Assembly: GCA_003254905.1 (NCBI GenBank)
Contig: QANU01109758.1
Coordinates: forward strand, 283,156 to 347,155
Reading direction: 5' to 3'
Length of the DNA stretch: 64,000 bases
Source: Nissolia schottii
Lineage: Eukaryota; Streptophyta; Magnoliopsida; Fabales; Fabaceae
The notes beneath the pieces were generated by a model, which had not been told where the DNA came from, searched no databases, and saw only the letters and a program-made list of their open reading frames with translations. Positions within the stretch are counted from its first letter, which is position 1; each line of letters opens with the position of its first letter. A program made the translations under genes and the position numbers. This document shows, in pieces, positions 38,021 to 51,200 of the stretch.

Positions 38021-41000
38021 GATGTTCTCTTTTGCTCCTAGGGATTAATCTAATTAATTTTTATTTTATTTTTTTCGAAAAAATTGGTTTATTGTTTTTT
38101 ATGTTGTAAATGCACCAAGCTTAATTTGGATGGCTTTTGATGTAAATTCATCGATATCTTAGTGGCGATCGAAATATTAATTTGCACATATTCTTCATGC
38201 TTTCAAAATTAGATAATAAATTGCTGATAGATAGAGCCATAGAAGGACAAAATTATACGAAAACAAACCCAAATCCAATTGCAAAGAAGAAAAGCGAATC
38301 AAATGGTAAAAGCTTTGAAGAACTGCCTGAGCGCAAGCAAGTTCCAGGTTCATTTTGCAAGAGAGTAACTTTTGTCACCATATTAGGGGTGAAATCTGAT
38401 TAGGATTAAAATAAAAAGTTGGATGGCATATCAAATTGTTTGTTCATGAGTGCCATTTACTCTGAGATGCAGCTCAGTTTTCACATGAGAGCACCAATTC
38501 CGAGGCCTAATTGTTCTCCCTTGCAAGTAAATCAAGCGTTTGTTATAAAATAATAGTTTACCAAACACGTGTTATGAAAACAATAGTCCATACTTACTTG
38601 ATATTCAAATAATATTCAATATTATTAAGCATTAATAACTATAATAAAATAAGTTCTTCAACTCTATGTTTAAGAGTTTTGGAGAGACGACTACATACCC
38701 ACAAAGACAACCCCTAGCATAAAAAGGGTGGTGCTATTTGTTGGCGGGAGTGTGACTCCATGATGTTTGTGAGAGATCAATGACAGATCAAATATAGTGT
38801 TTACATCATATTTGGTGTCTAAAAAATATTTTTATGATAAAATATCACGTACAAAAGAACTTGTTTTAATTTGTATTATGTAACAAAGATGCTATATAAT
38901 TGTTTTATTTTAAGAATATTAAAAGATTATATCAATTCATGCCTCAGGAGTTTTTGTTTCTCAACCACTTCAATAAGTGACGGATTTAATGTGCATGACC
39001 TGTCTAAATTGTTGGTGGATCCACCATATCTAACATAAATAACTCGCGGGCCCAAATGGATTGGGCCTTAACGGACTTTTATTATTCGCAGGTCAATTTT
39101 TATATGTTTGGTCATCTATTTATGTGAGTAAACTAGTTAGTCCGTGAATTTTACCTATGTTAATACTAAACGGGTCAATTTGGCCTGCGGGTTAAACGGG
39201 TCTAGAACAGGCTGGGCTTAAACGGGCTTTTGTTATTCACGGGTCAAATTTTATTCCTTTTGTTTAGTCCATTTAACTAGATAAATGGGCCGAGCTCGTG
39301 GGCCGAGCTCATTTTGGCAGCCCTAGAGTTATGTACGCATTCAGAAAACAAATTATGTTCACAAAGAGAACCTCATGGTTTTCTCTAATGGTGGAGAGAC
39401 AGAGAGAGCATATTCTTATAGAATAATAATGAAATTGCCGACAGATGTGTCAAAGTTTGAAACATAATGCTGTAATAGAAATATGTTCATATAAAAAGAA
39501 ATTATCTACACACTTGTTATAAAGATTATTTTAATCTATGTAACTACCGTTTTCTTTTATGGATTATACTATTTTGGGTATACAATTTTAGATTGTAATT
39601 TACTTATGTGTTGTGATATAATAAAAGTTATGATCGTTAGTGCCGTAATTATTTTTTGAAAAATAATATATTAACTGTTTTGCAGTAAATTGGTATTGTA
39701 ATTCGTAACGGGATTTGACATCACAATGCTAACGGAAAATGGTTGATAGCTCAAAGGGCTTTTTCAGGAACGACAAACGAAACTTACAACAACATAATAA
39801 GGCTTAATTGTATTACGTTTTAAGCCAAATAAAAAATTTCTGTCTCCTACCCCTATTTTTGAAGGCCACGATGAATGGTTATAAAACTATTCTTTACGAT
39901 TTCACGAAAAATCCTTCGGGCTGAATAACATCTCTGCAATTCTAACTTTGATTCTTCTGTTTTATTCTGGGAAATGGAAGGAGATTCACATCTTCATACG
40001 CATAAATTTGTGAAGTAATCACTCGGAAATAGCAAAATATACAAGTGCAAAGTCTATTGGAAACCGACCAATGTGCAAGGGGGCCACATTCCCAATCTTT
40101 CGGTTAACATACACCTTGTCTCAAATACAGCATTTGTGTATGGTCGGATTAGATCAATTTTTTACTATTTTAAGAAAATGTTATTCATTTAAAATGAAAT
40201 TTCAATAATATATATTTTTTAGAAAAATAAATTCTAAGCCTTAATTCGTGGGTTTAACTATATGGCCCAACATATGTACCCAAAAAAATGCCAAACACGA
40301 AAACAATTTTTTTGAAAAAATTCTAAAATTATCAAATAATAAATAATTAAATAACCTACCTAACTCTAAAAATTAGGTTCAAAGTGGAGGATTGCCTTTT
40401 ACTTACAAAAACTATCTTACCATTATCTTTTAGTAACGTGAGACTTGATCGAGATAAAACTATTTGCCAACAATTGAACTTTTGCATTCTCTCTACATAT
40501 CTTTGAGTAAAAAGTTAGTATCTGAGTGCAAAATAAACTAAAGTGAACCCAATACATGTTCCTTTGGCAACTTCCAAAGAAATAAATTTGGATGCCCGGC
40601 CCATTTTCTAAGCTCAGCCATGAATACGTTGGAAGTGAGTCAAGCCAAATTATTAGTTATTTTTAATTCGGCATTATTTCTAACCCACTTTGTTAATAAT
40701 TCGATAAGCCGAACTCGTGAGCTCATGAGTTGAGCTTGAACTAATTCTTCGTGTTCAAAACACTACTCGTGTGAACATTAGGACTGTGTTTGCTTCAATG
40801 TCCAAATTTCAAACACACGATAGCTCATATAATAGCAACTGGTCAATTTCCTGAATTACAAGTGCACTTTACATGAGTAAATTATGAGGCAAGCAGAACT
40901 AGAAAGCAAAAAAATCCTTATCAAATTTATTTCCCCCAAACTAATTATTAAAGTCCAAGAGGGTATATCAGTATATCAGCTTTATTCTTTCAAGTGTAAC

Positions 41001-41134
41001 TATAAGGCATGCCTCAAGCCGCAAGCCACAAGGATCCCACTCACGGTGAGAGACTTGATTAGTTTGTATGAGGTTATAGGTTCAAATTGTATAAAATTAA
41101 AAAGGATGGAGTGTGCCGTTCATCAAAGTGATTT
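38021..41134. other. Intergenic spacer between DUF1645 and AMSH2 genes
   Basis: Convergent 3' flanks. AT-rich, with one hAT-like remnant (listed) and a second stretch near 40590-40780 with GAGCTCATGAGTTGAGCTTG-type repeats that may also be element debris. No gene seen. Confidence 0.5.
39005..39330. repeat. Probable nonautonomous hAT-like remnant
   Basis: The right end, complemented, reads TAGGGCTGCCAAAATGAGCT, like many plant hAT-derived repeats. The interior alternates AAACGGGTC / GGGCTTAAACGGGC and GGGCCGAGCTCGTGGGCC motifs. The left end is not clear. Confidence 0.45.
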
Positions 41135-44100
41135 TTAGCGTAAATCGAAGATTTCGAACCTTAGATTGGAGTTTTTGTACACATTGGAGCAGAGCTCATA
41201 CACGGGGCAGCCGTTACTTGGTTCTTTGTGTGGATGGAACCCTTTCTCCTGGCAGTTTTTCAGAATGTTCATTCCATCTGGGTCGGTAAGGCGAAATAGT
41301 CCATAGCTCCTGGAGGAAATCACAAAACTATTGAGTTACCAGATACTTTTATCAGCATGTGTGTTAGACGAATTCACCACATGCATGATTGATTTTCCAC
41401 ATATATTTTCTTTATCATTCCATAACAAACAACTATAAAAGAATACAAATCATCACATATTCACTAGTAAATTCATTGCATACAGGAAATGAGAGTCCAC
41501 AGTTTTTCTTTAACATACCATTACTGCTGTAAGGAAATAGGCTTACAATGTGGTTCAAGAAATCAAATCAAGAGAAACTAGTACAAGTACTTTATTATTA
41601 TAGATCTACAGTAGATTCATATTACAAATCAGATTGAAGAATACGGATAAAATAGCCTTGCTCAAAATATCTTTCAAATGAAAAGGATGTCTAGTAGAAT
41701 ATAGATATTCAATTTTCGAATGAAGGACAACAGTTAGTATATAACTGCAAATATAACTGCAGGAATTGGTCAGAAATCAGAATTTGTCCATAAAATCAAA
41801 GACAAGTAGACCTTGAGGTATCTGTTGGTGCCAGGACAATGGCAAATGCATCAGGAATCATCATCTGATAAAATAACACCAAACTGTGAGTTCAAACTTG
41901 GTCTACAAAGGGAAAAATAAAATTTAAATATATACCAAGTCAATGTTGTAGCCAGTTTTAAGAGAGTTTGATTATTATTATCACCTGCAATCCATTTTCG
42001 GTGGTTTTGTTAAAAGAAATATTTTGTAATAGTACTTTCTTAAATCATAAGTATCTCACAATCCAATTTTAATCATCAACTTTAGGAAAAAATAATCAAA
42101 CATGCATATTTTGCCATGTAATAGTCTTCTTATCCCTGCCTACAGTGGTCCCAATTGTTGGACATAATAATAACATAAAGATTGTTCTGCAAATTTCTCA
42201 AATTCTCTTTTGAAGATATCAACTATTTAATGCAACTAATAACTATGGTGCAAATAAATATCAATTTGATTCACAGGATGAAATGTCATCCAATATGTAT
42301 GACATTCATAAAGGATATAATACTTTGGATGCTGATATGAAGTTGTTGAACAAACAATTGCTTTTACAAGAAAAAATGTAAGGAATAGCACATATACTTG
42401 GATCAATCACCTGGTAGGAATATTGAGTGTGCAGATCCACCGATGACATGAAACAACTTTGAGAAGGATGCGTCTAAACAATTTTAGAAATATGAAAAGG
42501 GTTAGAGAAGTCAAACCAGGAGGAACTGCTGTCGCCGTTCTCATTTAGAGTAACATGGGATATAAAGAAGGATATTGTCTTCTGTGAGGATTTGTGATTC
42601 GAAAATAATTTGTGCACTGATGCTACACAAGATGCAATTTCAGAAATATAAAGGGAAGAACATTTCATAGTTTTAAATCTCAACTAACATAGTGAAAAAT
42701 GTAGGAAGGCATACATGGATCCATCCCACAGGGAAAAGGGATCTTTCATTCAGAATAGTGAAAACTTCCTCCTCGTTTGTAGCTTGACACTGTGCCACAA
42801 GTTAGTAATAAGCAGTAATAAAATTAAGCCCTTTTGAAAAGATGTGCTAAAGTACTAAAAAACCAAACTTAAAAGAAGAAATGTAAGACTGAAATCCAGA
42901 ATATACTAACAGAATTGGAAGCAGATTCCTGCTTTGGTATGATCAAAGTAGTCATATACAGGGTTCCCTTCTCCTGGAGAGTTGGAGGAAATAACCACAT
43001 ATCAGTTTCACTGAAAAGCATTTTTATCAAATCAGGTTCTTCATTTACTTTCCAGAAAAGAGTAAGCTGCAGATTTAAATCTCTTAACACTCTAAGAAAT
43101 ATACTTAAACCAATCATAAAAGACAGACAGTTAAAAACAAATTCCTACCAGCATTAAATTTTTAAGCTAATCGATACATGAAAAAACAGAAGCATGTATG
43201 AGAGAGGAAGGGCATTATAGGGATTACTTTGAATTTGGAATCAAATAATGTCGGTGTTGTATTAATGGGTGATGGTTTGATGATACAAGACGGAAGCTCG
43301 GTAAAAGCAATGCGAAGAATTGCTCAGATACCAGCAGTATGTGAGGCTTATTTGGTCGTGTCATAAATGTCTTGGCTAAACCTATTGACAGTGGAGGAGA
43401 AATTTCAGCTTTGGAATCTCAGTTCTTTCGCGGAAAATTTCAGATATCAATTTCATGATCTGATTGAGCTAATATCCGTGTCTTCCTAAAGCCTTTTAAG
43501 ACCACAAGCAAATTTGATAAGACAGCAATAAGTTATGGATTTAAATGATTCTTACAAGGACAGCACCAAGTATGCCACATGTTTCCAGATCCTTTTCTGT
43601 ATTTTCTTTGGCAAGATGAAGGAAGTCCTCCATTAACCGCATCGACTGGAAAATACAAAACAAATGGATATTGATTATGAGGCATAAATGGTCTGCAATA
43701 GTGATGGGCTCTATGATGCTATTTATATACAAGAAGAGTTCTGCAATGCTGTAAAAACTGAAAATAGATAATTTTGATGTGCAGTGTTAGGCTTAGACAT
43801 GCAGCATATAGTTCTTACAATATGTACATCCCGTGTGGTCTTCGACGAAGACGACTCGTTATCTGACTTTGGGGATCCATCTTCTGAATCAAAAGCTACA
43901 ACATGAGGATTTTGTTCATCCTGAGGCACCTTAGCCACAAAAGAAATTGCAGGGGAAGGTGAGGACTGAGTTACTTTATGAACTGAGTAATTTTTATTGG
44001 CTTCCTTAATAGAAATTGGCTTAAAAGATTCAAGGTGGTCGCAACGACTGTTACTACTCAAATCTCCTAATTGAAACGATGAAACCTCAGTTGCTTCCTC

Positions 44101-44364
44101 ATCAATGACCCTTAAGCTGCATCACACCCAAACAGAGCCAAATTGATTTCCTATGTTTAAATATTGGATTCTAAGAAACAGAAGATGTTGGATATTATAC
44201 CTTTGAGCTCCACTTTCCGCCGTATCACAATTTCTAACCTGGCACAAATCACCATTGAAAGTTTTTTTGTAAACAAGAAAGTTTTGTTTCAATCAACAAG
44301 GAAGGTGTGAAGCTTTTTACCTTCATATTAGTTGAAGAATCAATTGCATAGATTTCAAAGGCTC
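41135..44364 (-). CDS. AMSH2: AMSH2-like deubiquitinase (JAMM/MPN+), 5' end not found
   Basis: AMSH enzymes cleave Lys63-linked ubiquitin chains at endosomes. Nine exons (descending) are 44364-44321, 44238-44201, 44116-43819, 43645-43556, 42973-42911, 42789-42715, 42473-42411, 41864-41812 and 41309-41135. Phases agree throughout. Landmarks are [20 protein letters not shown], the JAMM glutamate in [30 protein letters not shown], and the metal site [14 protein letters not shown] (split between exons after GWIH). The end is [16 protein letters not shown] and [10 protein letters not shown], typical of AMSH2. All catalytic residues are intact. The first visible exon begins within a codon, so at least one exon is missing; upstream lie a hAT-like repeat and a Ty3/gypsy end. 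The gene may be whole with a distant first exon, or broken. Confidence 0.9.
43232..43420 (+). pseudogene. Plastid atpA fragment inserted in an AMSH2 intron (NUPT)
   Basis: Translation gives [20 protein letters not shown], then [11 protein letters not shown] and CEAYL, followed by a frameshift with the ALAKPIDG.GEIS block recognisable at DNA level. This matches the plastid, not mitochondrial, ATP synthase alpha subunit. It carries substitutions and a small insertion (CCAGCAGTATGTGAGG in place of the conserved serine codon context). It lies between AMSH2 exons 43556-43645 and 42911-42973, opposite to the host gene. Confidence 0.85.
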
Positions 44365-44667
44365 CTAAAATATCACATCAATCGCATAGGTTTTAGAGAT
44401 AGAAAGGGTCCTGCTACTGGCCCCTAAAATCTGCCGTAAGGATGATCAATAGTTCCCTATTTTCTTCCATCATATAAACTCTTAAAACAAATGATATTGC
44501 TATGCTCTAATGCTATGGTGGATATTTTCTATTGTGAACTAAGATGAACGAATGATTCAGCTGCTCATATGCCCCCCTTTACCTTTGAGGGAGTGTGAAA
44601 ACGAAAACACTTACCTGCCACGTAAAAGCCACCTGGGGTTGCAAGATAGAGATCAATGTCACGGTTA

Positions 44668-45145
44668 TGGGTCAACATGGGTTGGGTGGGGTTCGACCTG
44701 ACCGTGGTTAGGACTTGACCCGACTTTAATGGGTTGGATTGGGTTAAATTTTGATTTTTGAATGGATACTCGCTAGACCTGCAACTCGTTTGGGTCGAGT
44801 TGGTGGCGACCTACCATCTAAAAAGAAAAATCATTTTATATAATAAAAATATAGATTTTTTAATTAAAAATATATATTATGTTTTGAGGCATAAAATGAT
44901 CTTAGGATAAAAAATAATAAATTTAATAAAAAAGAATTTTTTTTAATATATATAAAATAATAAAATAAAATGTCGGGTCTGTGGGTCGGGTTGATTTTAA
45001 AAAGTTAGATTCGGCACCCAGCTCAACACAAGTGATGGGTCAGACAGATCCAACTCATCGACCCGCCGACCCAACCTAACCCGACACAAAGGAAGTTGGG
45101 TCGAGTTGGCGGATCGGACACACCTGTTGAACACCCTTACTTTTT
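44668..45145. repeat. Probable nonautonomous hAT-like element
   Basis: Both flanks are rich in GGGTTGGGT / GACCCAACC motifs in inverted order around an AT-rich middle (44820-44970). The right end, complemented, reads TAAGGGTGTTCAACAGGTGT, resembling hAT-type ends; the left starts near GGGTCAACATGGGTTGGGTG. No target duplication fixed. It lies just upstream of the visible AMSH2 exons. Confidence 0.5.
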
Positions 45146-45335
45146 AAATAGTCTAATTTAGTCCAGTGTTCTTCACATCATTTAATTTAATATCTTTTGA
45201 ACTTAATTCATTGGTTAATTTAATCATTACAAATTATTAAAAATTAGACAGATTAATTCTTTTATTCATATATTAAACATCATATATTGTTTATGAAGTC
45301 TTTTAATTTGGGTGAGCTAGATTAATTACCAAAGT

Positions 45336-46420
45336 TGTTAGATACTAAACCGCCTGTTTATGGGAGGTAGCATCCTAGGCAATTTATGCTCTAGTCTTGT
45401 TACTCATCCGGAACTAAGGACTGCGGTCTTGTGCTTAGGGAGGTTCCAAAAAAGAGAATTGTGTCACAACGGACAACTTAAGTACCAAGTCCTTCCTAGC
45501 CAGAACATTCCCTTAACTCGGACTCTTCCTTAACCGAAGTCTTTATTAGGGTCCTGTTATTTAAACCTAACCAAACAAGTCTAAATATATCATCATGAAT
45601 CATATAATATTCACATTAGTCTTTGTCCTAACATCTCATCTATTAAGCATGTTAACTGAACAAATAGCGATAATCATAAACATGACTGACTTGATTGACG
45701 GACCACTAATGTGGCACACCATCGACGCACCGGGACCTTCACTCACCTGGAAAAGCCTAGGGAGCACTAGCACTAGAAGCTCCAAGCGGTGTAGTGTTGG
45801 CACCCTAGGTAAAGAGGTTGTGTCTTCACAAAAGAGAGAGAGAATGAGCAAGAAATTCCACACTTGAGGGAGAACTCTAAAGCTCTGAGCGAGTTGTAGA
45901 GCTGTGGGAAGAGCTTTGTATATAGGCACAGACCCTCCCTTGGCCCAAAGGTTGCAGCTAGGGTTTTTGATGCAATCTCCGCATCACTGCAGCGCACCCA
46001 ACGCGCTGCAACGCCTTGCTTATTCTGTGTCATTGCAGCGCCATGGGAGCGCTGCAGCGCACCTCTAAAAATTTGGATCTTCACATTCTTTCTCCCTTAA
46101 ACAATTTTGGTCCCCAAAATTGACTGGCTACCTGTACCTTAAAACGTACCGGAAGGATTGAAGAGGTAGGGGTATAACTTCTTTATCGCATCCTCTACCT
46201 CCCAAGTTGCTTCCTCTCTAGATTGGTTTCTCCAAACGACTTTTACTGAGGTCACTTCCCTTAAAGGAAGCTTCTTGACTTGTCTGTCTACTATGACCAA
46301 TGATTCTTCTTTGTAGGACATGTAAGGATCTACCCTGACATCTTGTTGTGTTATGACATGCTTATCGTTGTGGACGTACTGTCTGAGCATCGATACATGA
46401 AACAAAGGAACCTTCTTCTA
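45336..46420 (-). mobile_element. Ty3/gypsy retrotransposon, 3' end: integrase C-terminus plus 3' LTR
   Basis: On the minus strand, 46405-46139 encodes FHVSMLRQYVHNDKHV, VDRQVKKLPLREVTSVKVVW and EEATWEVEDAIKKLYPYLF, the end of a Ty3/gypsy polyprotein. A purine tract (TAAGGGAGAAAGAA) at 46099-46086 follows. The LTR then runs from TGTGAAGATCC at 46085 to ATCTAACA at 45336, about 750 bp with TG...CA ends and a TATATAC promoter-like motif near 45918. The LTR contains GCTGCAGCGC repeats. Nothing of reverse transcriptase, gag or the 5' LTR remains: the element breaks off near 46420. Confidence 0.85.
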
Positions 46421-46929
46421 TTGAAAGTATGACACTGCGAGGATGCCCCATCTTTCACACTGGTTGTGAAATGTAGAACCGGAAGAGTAGCAAGAACATA
46501 GTGGAAGTTTGTATCTATTGATTTTTTATTTTTACATCAAGGCCTGACTTAGTATAAAATGTATTTTGAATTGTTGCACGTGCAGCCACTAACAAATACA
46601 GTGCCGTCTTGTATGATTGTACAGTAGTCATGTACTAAAGAGAATTACAATGTGTGACAATGTAACCAAACAAGTGGTCATTAATTAATCATGTATGGAC
46701 TTAAATTAATCATTTGTTTGGTTAATATTTTTACCAAGAATTCTTGTACTGTAACTCTCCCTGGAAGATAGTAATGCTTGACGGTTGAATTCCGCATGAA
46801 AGTTCATATGAAGTTTTTCAGTACTTGAATGTCCGAAGTAGAGCACACTTTTGGAAATATACCCTTTTATGTAGAAACATATTTAGATGTTTAACAGTTC
46901 CCTCAGGTTCCAATTTTGCTTTTGTTCAG

Positions 46930-47123
46930 TGGACTCGATGAAAGAGGGCTCTAATGTCATCATGCGTAATGCCAAAATTGACAGGTTCAAAGGATCGATG
47001 AGGCTTGCCGTGGACAAGTGGGGCAGTGTTGAAGTTACAGAACCTGCTAGTTTCACTGTTAAAGAAGATAACAACTTGTCTCTGATTGTGTACGAGCTAG
47101 TGAACGTTGTTGTTGTTGAATGA
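46930..47123 (+). pseudogene. Isolated last exon of an At4g28440-like OB-fold protein
   Basis: After a good acceptor (TTTTGTTCAG at 46929) the frame reads DSMKEGSNVIMRNAKIDRFK, GSMRLAVDKWGSVEVTEP and VKEDNNLSLIVYELVNV, ending at a stop. This matches the C-terminal half of the plant single-stranded nucleic-acid-binding OB-fold proteins like At4g28440. The first half, which should lie upstream, is not found between 46420 and 46929, where the Ty3/gypsy fragment begins. The exon itself has no lesion. Either the gene was cut by rearrangement, or its first exon lies beyond the insertions; I favour a truncated copy. Confidence 0.75.
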
Positions 47124-47890
47124 CTGATTAAGAATAAAACCAAATGGAGCAAAGAAATCTACTTTTGTCTATGGTGACATCTGATCAATTCACCTTAGGC
47201 ATAGAGAGCCAACAGTTGCCTCTCACTGTTGCAGCACACCACTGAACAGATGATGACTGTTAAGTGGCAGAGGAAAAGGGGATTTTTCTTCCAGATTATG
47301 CTTTTTTGTCCTGCTATCTATCTACTTTTCCATTGTGCATCTTCATTATCAGGTGATGTTTATATTATGTATGGCAGGTGAGTGTTTATACTCGTGCAAT
47401 CCTTTGTTTTGTTTTAATCTTTAGCATATGATCTAGTCTCTCACTCTGTACCAAAAAGCAGATCTTAAATGATAGTTAGTAAAGTCTTAGGTTATGATTG
47501 GGAGTTTCTTGGATGATGGAAGGATTACGAGGGAGAGGCATAAATCAAAGTCACACGCTTGTTATGGAAAGGAAGAATGTGAGACAAATCCTTCTTGATT
47601 TCCTAGTTTGGAGCGACAAAAATTGGGGGGTTTGAATGGCAAGGGAGGTATAAAATGTTTCTCTATGGTCATCACTTTCTCTCCTTTAATAATACTTTCA
47701 AACACAATTTTAATTAAATAAAACCCTCTCTGCTTTGTCATTCCCTTCTTGGTCATCCTTTCAAACATAGCCTTTCATTACTTATTGAAAAAAAAAGTAA
47801 AGTCTTCTATTGATTGCAACACCAATCAATTTTGAGAAAATAACTTAAGTTCCAAGGCAACAATATCATTCTTGAGAAGAAGACTTTTGG
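47124..47890. other. Spacer after the OB-fold exon
   Basis: Probably includes the old 3' UTR of the OB-fold exon. Ordinary AT-rich sequence; no gene. Confidence 0.45.
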
Positions 47891-48223
47891 TTATAATCAT
47901 AGTTATCAAAATCGCTTGTTAACTCGTAAAATCGTACGAGTTTACGAGTTTAGGTAGTAAAATCGAACTAACTTGCATGTAAACTCGTTTCTGGATAAAA
48001 TTGAGTAAACTCGCATAAAATCGCGAGTTTACTGCCGATTTTACGAGTTTACCACACAAGCAGGTTTTTTTTTTTTTTTTTTTTTTTNAAATATATTTTT
48101 ATAGCACAATATTTTTTAAAATATTTTTTTAATAATAGGTAAACTCGTACGAGTTTACGATCCGAGTTTAGGGAAGCTCCACGAGTTTACTTAAACTCGC
48201 GAGTTTGATAACCATGGTTATAA
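47891..48223. mobile_element. MITE with repeated CGAGTTTAC motif; contains an N
   Basis: The ends TTATAATCATAGTTATCAAA and, complemented, TTATAACCATGGTTATCAAA match at 17 of 20 bases. The interior has about a dozen ACTCG / CGAGT motifs in both directions (GTAAACTCG, ACGAGTTTAC, ATCGTACGAGTTTACGAG) around a poly-T run that ends in an N at 48088. No coding frame. Confidence 0.8.
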
Positions 48224-51200
48224 TTTTTATGTGACTGATTATTTAAAATTAATGATTACATTATAAGTTATGTTTAGATGAGAAATTCTTAGTTGTTGTA
48301 TTCATTGTTTCTCGTATTAGTGAATTTGGGTGATTTAGAATATAGATATGACTTACATTTACTTATGTGTTAAAAAAAAGTATGGTTCTCAAAATTGGAC
48401 CAGGTTGATCAGCTTAGTTTAGTTCGGTTCAATTTGCTCTAAAAACTCAATTATTTTGAAAATTTGTGAGAACAAATCAGTCAAAATTGGCGAACTGGAC
48501 CGATTCTCTCTCTTTCTCTCTCTCTATTTTTTTCTTCAAAATTGTGATTTTTAAAAAAATGAAAAATAAAAAAATAATTTTTTTTTACTGCATTTGATGT
48601 AATACTTATATATTTGGATGAAAAACATACTTTCACAACACTAACAATTACAAATACTATATAAAAAGTGATTTTTATTTATTATATAGCATATAATTAA
48701 TCATATATAAATATATATATATATATACATATAAATAATAAAATATCTATTTTTGTTTGACTCCGGTTGAACCTCTAAACGCTTACCTCAACCGGTTCGA
48801 TGTCCTGTTTGATTTTCTTAACCTTAAAAAAAAATCAACAAAAATTATTGAACAAATGATAAGCAACTTGGTCTTTTGCAATGATGGAGACACAAGTTCA
48901 ATTCCTATAAAGTGCAAACTTATGCGTTAAAAAATGATGGATCAATCAAACAGAGACTTTTATTGTTCCAAAAGCAACTAAGATATTATCTTCTTAGACA
49001 TCTAGCAACACCCTAATTGTTCACTATTGATACCATTTATTTACTTGAGTTGCCAGTTTAAAATGGAATATTATGCAGAAGGATTTGATCTTGTGACTAC
49101 GGATCTTCATATTGAATTTGCCAAGTTATTGAGGATTTGAATCTAAAAAGAAATCAGTTGATAGAAGAAATTCACAAGCATGGTATGTATATGTACGTTT
49201 GAATGGAAGGTAGACTTTTCAATGAACAGTGTGAAATGCGTGGAAGTCTGTTGCCGTTGCCTGTCCCCAATTCACACATAACATAATAATTCATCATGAA
49301 ACATCAATTCGTTGACAAGAAAAACGTGAGGCCCACACCACTAAGCCTAATTTTTTTCTCTTCTTGGGCTTGTGGTTTAAGTAAACAAGTCCCTACTCAA
49401 TACGGTGTCCCCATCTGAACCCAGTAATCATTTGCACTCAGAAGATCAACCCACATAGTACTTTGATCTGTGGTTAATCCCCTTTTTTTTTGTGACGTGT
49501 GATCTATGGTTAATTGACCTCCAATGATTCAGTAGTTTTAATTTCTTAAGGTATCCATTAGTTCGCTCAGGATGACTAATCCTTTGACCTACGGTCGAGC
49601 TTAGAGGGGGCAAGTCTCTCAAAGAACTTTTTTCCATTCTCATCTTACCACAGATTTAAACTCCACAAAACGATAATTAATAATGAATAAAAAGCATCAT
49701 GTCAATTCAACACTTCTATAATTAAAATTTGAAAAATGCTCTAAAGGATATGTACAATAAGGTGTTTATACCATTTTACATGTCTAAATAGCAAAATTGT
49801 TAAAATATACACTTAATTGTAAATAGTTCACCATATGTACATCTTGGGTATTTAAGTCAGTATAGTAACATACTACTACTGCACTCCACCCTCATTGATT
49901 TTGCTTCAAACCTTCTAATGCCACCCACTAGCATAGTAGTATGTTACTTCGCATATTTAAGCTGTGCAAATTAGCACTAAACCAATCTTGGCTCAATGGA
50001 GGAGGATTAAACAAATACACATATAACGTGTGGGACATGGAGAAGTGGAGCCTGCACTAAAAGCAGTTGGATGATGCAGTAACCCTGTGTTTAAAGGTAA
50101 TAATTAAGTGGAGAGGTGCTTTGGGGTTAGAGTTAAAAACTTAAAAAGGTTCCTAATACATACAATTCAGGACAAAAAGAAAAATCCCGATTAGAATGGA
50201 ATCATAGACTTATCCATCTGCAATGCACCATACCTTCTACTACTATATAGTAAGTGGCTTAGTTGTACAAAGCAAGAGATCACAAACCATTGGGGGTGCT
50301 ATAATAATAATAGACCCTACTCATATATATACCACATACCACACCATCTTAATTTGTCTTGGCATAAATGGGACTCAAGCTCCATAACATTATCATATAT
50401 AACCCTTTAAACTAGTGAAAGGACCACTCACATCACATGGCTCATCCTAAACCATAAGATAATAATTTTTTTTTAAAAAAAAACAAAGAAATCGTTGGCG
50501 AAGAAGATAGTTTTGCATAGCTTACAAAGTATTACGAATGATCAACGTCATGATAGTGGTGTAACAAAATTAATTTGGCGATGTTGCTGAAAAGTTTTGG
50601 AAGCTAGTGGCGCCTGGTAACTAACCTAACCGCATTAAAAATAAGGAGGTTGTATAGTTGATTTGGGACAAAATGAATGCAGACATTAGGATCCAAATAA
50701 ACCAAATAGGCCTAACCACATATGTATACTGGCTTAGACCAGTTAGGGTAGATAAATAATGCAAACGATTATTACCAAATATACCATAGCATTTAAGGCT
50801 TTCTACCAAATTTGAAATTGATAGTTGTTTGACTTTTTGATAAATTGTACATAGCTAGTGAATAATTAGAACTATGGTACTCCTTTGCTTGTACACATGC
50901 ACATATTTGCCAAAGGTCATTTGGTGCCCCTTTTTTATTTGAGGGATTTTTTTTCTTTTTTTCTTTCTTTCTTAGTGCTACATGGTGATTATTTGAAGTT
51001 ACTTACCCCAGAAGGGAAATGCTCCACCTCACGACAAATTTTGCACCAAAACCCGTACCATCAAATAGAACGTGACATGTTATTACTAATGAATTAATTA
51101 ATTCTAATGCTTTCATGGAGTTTTTGATATGGTTTGTGAAGTATATATTTTTTTTATTAAAAGGTTTGTGAAATATTGTTCCTTTGAAAAGACGTCTTCG

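Noticed and set aside
45636-46084. Minus-strand frames within 45.6-46.1 kb as host genes
   Set aside because: They lie inside the Ty3/gypsy LTR, bounded by the purine tract and TG...CA ends.
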